The translations under genes were made by a program, and so were the position numbers. A stretch of 64,000 nt of DNA from Dacryopinax spathularia (taxonomy: Eukaryota; Basidiomycota; Dacrymycetes; Dacrymycetales; Dacrymycetaceae). Of this stretch, positions 60,274-64,000 are shown one piece after another; the stretch's first letter is position 1; each line of letters starts with the position of its first letter. The notes below the pieces were generated by a model. It searched no databases. It had not been told where the DNA came from and saw nothing but the letters and a program-made list of their open reading frames with translations. The stretch spans positions 1,054,001-1,118,000 of the forward strand of contig JBBPFI010000010.1 of assembly GCA_037974965.1 (NCBI GenBank), in the 5' to 3' direction.

Positions 60274-61025
60274 TTACTTGTTTTCCTCACCAATATCCTC
60301 ATTCCACACCTCCGGATACTTCTCGATAAACTCCTTCATCAACTGCTTGCACTCTGGAAGATCTATCCAACCCACGTCAGCTTCCACAATTTCTCTCTAC
60401 CTCCCCTTCCAAGCCGAAGATGCTGGTACGCACCGAGGTTAACCACCTCAACCCCTCTCGACTTCAGGAAATCTTCCCCACCCACGAAGGTCGAGTTCTC
60501 GCCCATAACCAACCTGCTAATCCCGAACAGGACAACAGCGCCGCTGCACATCGTACATGGGCTAAGGGTCGTATACATCGTTGCACCCGCATACTTGGAG
60601 GCGGGCAGGCGCTACGTATATGCGCATTGTCAGCTGTGTGCTCCTCAGATGCGTGGCAAGAGGAGGCGTACGCCGATGTTGTTCAGGCAGTCTGTCTGCG
60701 CTGCGTGTTTAGAACTCTGTTGCCAGTTAGCGTGAAGGTAGAGGGCTCACCTCGCCATGTAGAATAGCGCTCTTCTCTTGAACCCGCTTATTCCTCCCCA
60801 CACCCAAAAGATTCCCATTCTTATCTACCTATTCCGGCCCGCTTTAGCTCACTATCTCCGCTGTCCAGAAGGGGTGGGGCATACCAATGCACCGCCAATA
60901 GGCACTCCACCCTCGCTCGCTCCTAGGCGGGCTTGGGCGATCGCGTGCTTCATGTTCTCCAAGTCGGACGGGAGAGGGTTCTTCGCAGGCTGGGTGGGCT
61001 CGAAGGGGGTTGTTGGTGGGTGCAT
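60274..61025 (-). CDS. FCY1: Cytosine deaminase, Fcy1-type
   Basis: Zinc enzyme that converts cytosine to uracil (and 5-fluorocytosine to 5-fluorouracil) in pyrimidine salvage. Exons 60885-61025, 60751-60819, 60672-60695, 60434-60611, 60274-60362; 166 residues, phases closing. Zinc and catalytic motifs: HGE at the end of exon 2 and LSPCTMCSGA in exon 4. Other landmarks: RLGASEGGVPIGGAL, RLVMGENSTFVGGEDFLKSR, and the C-terminal YPEVWNEDIGEE typical of Fcy1. Exon 3 is 24 nt. Convergent with uL14m (89 nt apart) and divergent from the NCS1 permease at 62751. The intron before exon 4 carries CGTATATGCGC. Confidence 0.94.
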
Positions 61026-62750
61026 GGTATGCTAGTCTCGACGCTGGCTTGGCTGTGGACCTACCCAGGATAGGAGAACAACTTGAAAGTGTTCGTTGGA
61101 GGAGGTCCACAGACTAGCTGGCGGAACGGTACGTGAGGCTGGCGTCGGCGTTGGACCCTTCGGAGAGTGCCAGGGGGAACTCCGGCAGAGGAGACGTTAT
61201 TTCCGAAGCTACGCCAAGTTTGTGATTCCGACTTCGACGAGTCCAATCATCCTCCTCTGTTTGTCCGTAGCAGCATATATCTCAGCATAACTAGCGCGTA
61301 TTCCCGCGGATACCTTCATGAGCTGGCTGGCACGCTCAGATCTGGCGTAAGTAGTTCCTCTCGGTACCTCCCCTTGTGGCTATCATGGAAATCACCACCA
61401 AACGCACACCCTCAATGCGGGGCGCCTGACAGCTACAAACTAGCGCCCATAGATAAATGTCAAGTCCGGCACATTTGCCATTGGCCAGCATCTTCGTTAA
61501 CCCTGTCACAGGAGGCTGCGTTTCATCCAAACCAGGCTTATCTGCGACTTCGCCCGCCCACGGCGGCATCCGTGGTCCAAAACCTCACGTTACTATTTAG
61601 TCCAACTCAGGGGCGTGCCAAGACAGCGAGCGGCTGCTTTTCAAACTGCCGGATGGTCCCTGGCAGCAGCAGTACTGTACAGCAGAACGTACTCCAATCG
61701 TGAGGCCGGGAGCGCCACAGGCGTGATGTCAGCGGCCGTCATATCGGGCCCGGATTATTTTTCGATTGGCTGAATTTCGCTAATACTGGTTATGCTGCTG
61801 GAAGCACGTTCGTTGCGGCTGGCTTCATAGTTCCTGAGGAGAGAGTGGACCAAGGAGAGTTTGGTGTGGTGCAAGTTACATTACAGGACCCTACCATCCC
61901 CGCAATGATGGGCAATGATAATGTCGTCCGGTCAGGCACACGACGATAAAGGCTTGCACCGCATTCGCAGAAGCATATGGCGCACACCCAACTCCGCCGG
62001 TTATCTCAGTGTTCAGCCTCGGAAGCGAATTTTCAGAGGAGGCAGAAGGGACGGGGACGGACGGGAAGAGCCGTGAAGACGTGCACGGGAGCAAACGCGC
62101 GAATAGACTTTTTCATGCGTTTCTTATCGGGCAGAGGTGGGACGCGATTGGTGTCGAGGCCAGCAGCAGAGATTTGGCGTATGGGCCAGTGAGAGAGCAC
62201 ATGCAGGCTAAGAGGGGGCTAGCCGGACCATAAATACGGTCAGCACGGCCCGAATCATAAAATTTTGCGCGACATGAGCCTCGGCGAGGTGTTGAATGCT
62301 GAATGTTACTGATAGATAGAGCAGTAGTAGGAGGTGTGTAGCAGTGCGGCGGTATCGTATGGAAAAGGGTCGTGCGATAACTTGACAATCAGGGGTGAGC
62401 GGCTGTCTTGTTCGCGTGGCTTTTCTTATCTCTTGGAGCTAAGGGGCGGTGAACGGTGTGGTGCGAGTGGGTGAGCGAGCGGTGTGCCACGGAGCTATCG
62501 ACCCCACCGACACCGACAGGCCATACATCGGTAGGCGCTGCCTCCGGTTACATCAGACATCAGAGACCACCGTCCTCAGCATACATAATGTCACTCCGTC
62601 CACAAGGTACACCCCTTCCTTCTGTCCCTGGTCCCCTCTCTTCCCTTCCATCGCCTTCACCGGCTTGTTTGGCTGCTTAAAGGTCTCTGACGATACCTAC
62701 CCTGGTCATCGACAGCAGCAGAACCCACCACCATTACACTGGGTGCCGCC
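61026..62750. other. Intergenic between deaminase and permease
   Basis: Holds the two divergent promoters and, at about 61735-62233, sequence that looks like a gene remnant. An ATG at 62588 followed by CAAGGTACACC could be a 5' UTR exon or an upstream frame of the permease. Confidence 0.45.
61735..62233 (+). pseudogene. Possible gene remnant
   Basis: Two plus-strand pieces have coding character: FFDWLNFANTGYAAGSTFVA through ERVDQGEFGVVQ (61755-61873), and, in a later frame, KACTAFAEAYGAHPTPPVIS joined to LFHAFLIGQRWDAIGVEASS and a stop at 62233. A GTTACA donor after VVQ would be needed. No start or N-terminal domain was found and the family was not recognised (the first piece recalls Rossmann-fold epimerase-type enzymes). 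Confidence 0.3.
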
Positions 62751-64000
62751 ATGTCCTCCTCTCCAACTTCAGAGGTCCCTGAAAAGGACATTGAAAAGTC
62801 GCAGCCGTATTACCACCATGCTCCAGTGGCTATTGAGGAGATCCGGCCCACGACAGGGCCGCTCGCAACAGTGCGTATATGCGCCGGGGATGACTGGCAG
62901 ACAGCCTGACGAGCGAGTGTAGCTCTGGGCATGGGTCGAAAAGTTTGATCGGTACGGAGTTGAGATCCGCGGTATTGAGCGCGTGAGGCCCGATGAGCGG
63001 AATCCCAAGCAGAGCGCCTGGGACGCCTGTACGATGTGGATGGCGGCCAACTGTAATGTACGCACCGGGCTGCTTCATATATGCGTGCTTTCACTGACTG
63101 TATGCGCAGATATCGACCTTCTCGCTGGGCACGCTCGGGACATCCGTCTTCTATCTCAGCCTGAGGGAGTGCTTCCTCTGTATTCTCTTCTTCAACCTTC
63201 TCTCCACTCTTCCCGTCGCCTACTTCTCCACCTGGGGCTGCAAGCTCGGTCTCCGGCAGATGACCATTGGCCGATATAGCTTCGGCTACTGGACCTCCCT
63301 CGTGCCTGTCATTCTCAACTTGATCGCCTGCGTCGGCTGGTCGACCATCAACTCGATTGTCGGTGCCTCGGTGTTGCGTGCTGTTGCACCCGATTCCGAC
63401 CACAATATCCCAGTTGCGGCCGCCATCGTCATTATTGCGGTTCTGACCACCATTGTATCTCTTTTCGGGTACAAGGTCGTACACGCATATGAGCGGTATT
63501 CATGGTACCCGGTCGCTGTAAGTTTTTCCGGATCTAGTCCGCACATCGATTCCTGACCCGGAGTCCAGGTCATCTTCATCATCCTGCTCGGCCTGTCCGC
63601 TAAGTACATGGTCTCCGGCCCGTATGGCGGCTCCGGCTCCCTTGAGGCTGGCAACATCCTCTCGTTCGGCGCTGCGATTGTCGGATTCGGCCTTGGTTGG
63701 TCGAGTTTGGCCGCAGATTACACCGTTAGCATGCCCGAGACGACTCCTTCCTGGAAGATCTTCTGGCTGACCTATGCTGGTCTCAACATCGTACGTCTTT
63801 CGTTCGTCCTATCGCAAATCAGGCTCTAACGTCCAAAATTAGCCTCTCGTCCTCATCGAGACCCTCGGTGCTGCCATGACCACGGTCACACCGGACAGCT
63901 ATCAGGCTGCCTTCGCCGATGGCGGAATTGGCGGTCTTATCGGCGCCGGTCTGAGCCCGGCGAAGGGCTTCGGCCAGTTCCTCCTCGTCCTGCTCGCCCT
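62751..64000 (+). CDS. NCS1 purine-cytosine permease, Fcy2-type (C-terminus beyond window)
   Basis: Plasma-membrane transporter of the nucleobase:cation symporter-1 family, importing cytosine and purines. Exons 62751-62870, 62923-63057, 63110-63517, 63569-63790, 63843 onward, phases closing to the window edge. Landmarks: KFDRYGVEIRGIERVRPDER, MWMAANCNISTFSLGTLG, FFNLLSTLPVAYFSTWG, LGLRQMTIGRYSFGYW, GWSTINSIVGA, HAYERYSWYPVAV, SLAADYTVSMPETTPSWKIF. The start at 62751 precedes the conserved part by the usual hydrophilic N-terminus. Introns 1 and 2 carry TATATGCGC-type motifs. It is divergent from cytosine deaminase, about 1.7 kb away, which suits a salvage role. Vitamin B6-type (Tpn1) function cannot be excluded. 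Confidence 0.92.

Overview
The window is nuclear DNA of a basidiomycete fungus, most likely a yeast-like Tremellomycete. The class is inferred from gene style only. Almost every recognisable gene is cut by short introns (mostly about 50-60 nt), splice donors are mostly GTGCGT or GTACGT, composition is GC-rich, and the housekeeping set is fungal (MCM6, Sof1, hexokinase, VPS26, Cac2, Ldb17, uL14m, cytosine deaminase). Spliced models were built by eye. For nearly all named genes the exon phases and total lengths close exactly.

Layout. 1-7 kb: MCM6 (minus, C-terminus off the window) is divergent from an SV2/SVOP-like MFS transporter (plus). 7-13.5 kb is an unstable stretch: two related orphan genes on the minus strand flank a decayed partial copy of the transporter. 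13.5-17 kb: an F-box/LRR protein and an orphan with a putative membrane segment and short repeats. 17.7-28.7 kb: three members of an unrecognised gene family that share an N-terminal domain and an intron position. A 1.7-kb AT-rich element with long terminal inverted repeats and two nested inverted repeats sits between them. 29-36 kb: a membrane-anchored alpha/beta hydrolase, a CaMK-type kinase, and a GH43-fold protein in which all three expected catalytic acids appear replaced. 36-40 kb: a secreted orphan, an SDR oxidoreductase of bacterial type, and a small secreted orphan. 40.9-47.5 kb: Sof1, hexokinase, a tail-anchored orphan, VPS26. 47.5-50.4 kb is mostly gene-free. 50.4-55.2 kb: Ldb17/SPIN90-like and Cac2. 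57-59.3 kb: a cytochrome P450. 59.6-64 kb: mitochondrial uL14, then a divergent pair of cytosine deaminase (FCY1-like, minus) and an NCS1 purine-cytosine permease (FCY2-like, plus, truncated by the window end).

How genes relate. The deaminase and permease form the uptake and conversion arms of cytosine salvage and lie within 1.8 kb of each other. The other housekeeping genes look functionally independent. The accessory blocks (7-13 kb, 15.7-28.7 kb) hold the lineage-specific material and the signs of duplication and transposition. No rRNA, tRNA or CRISPR array was recognised.
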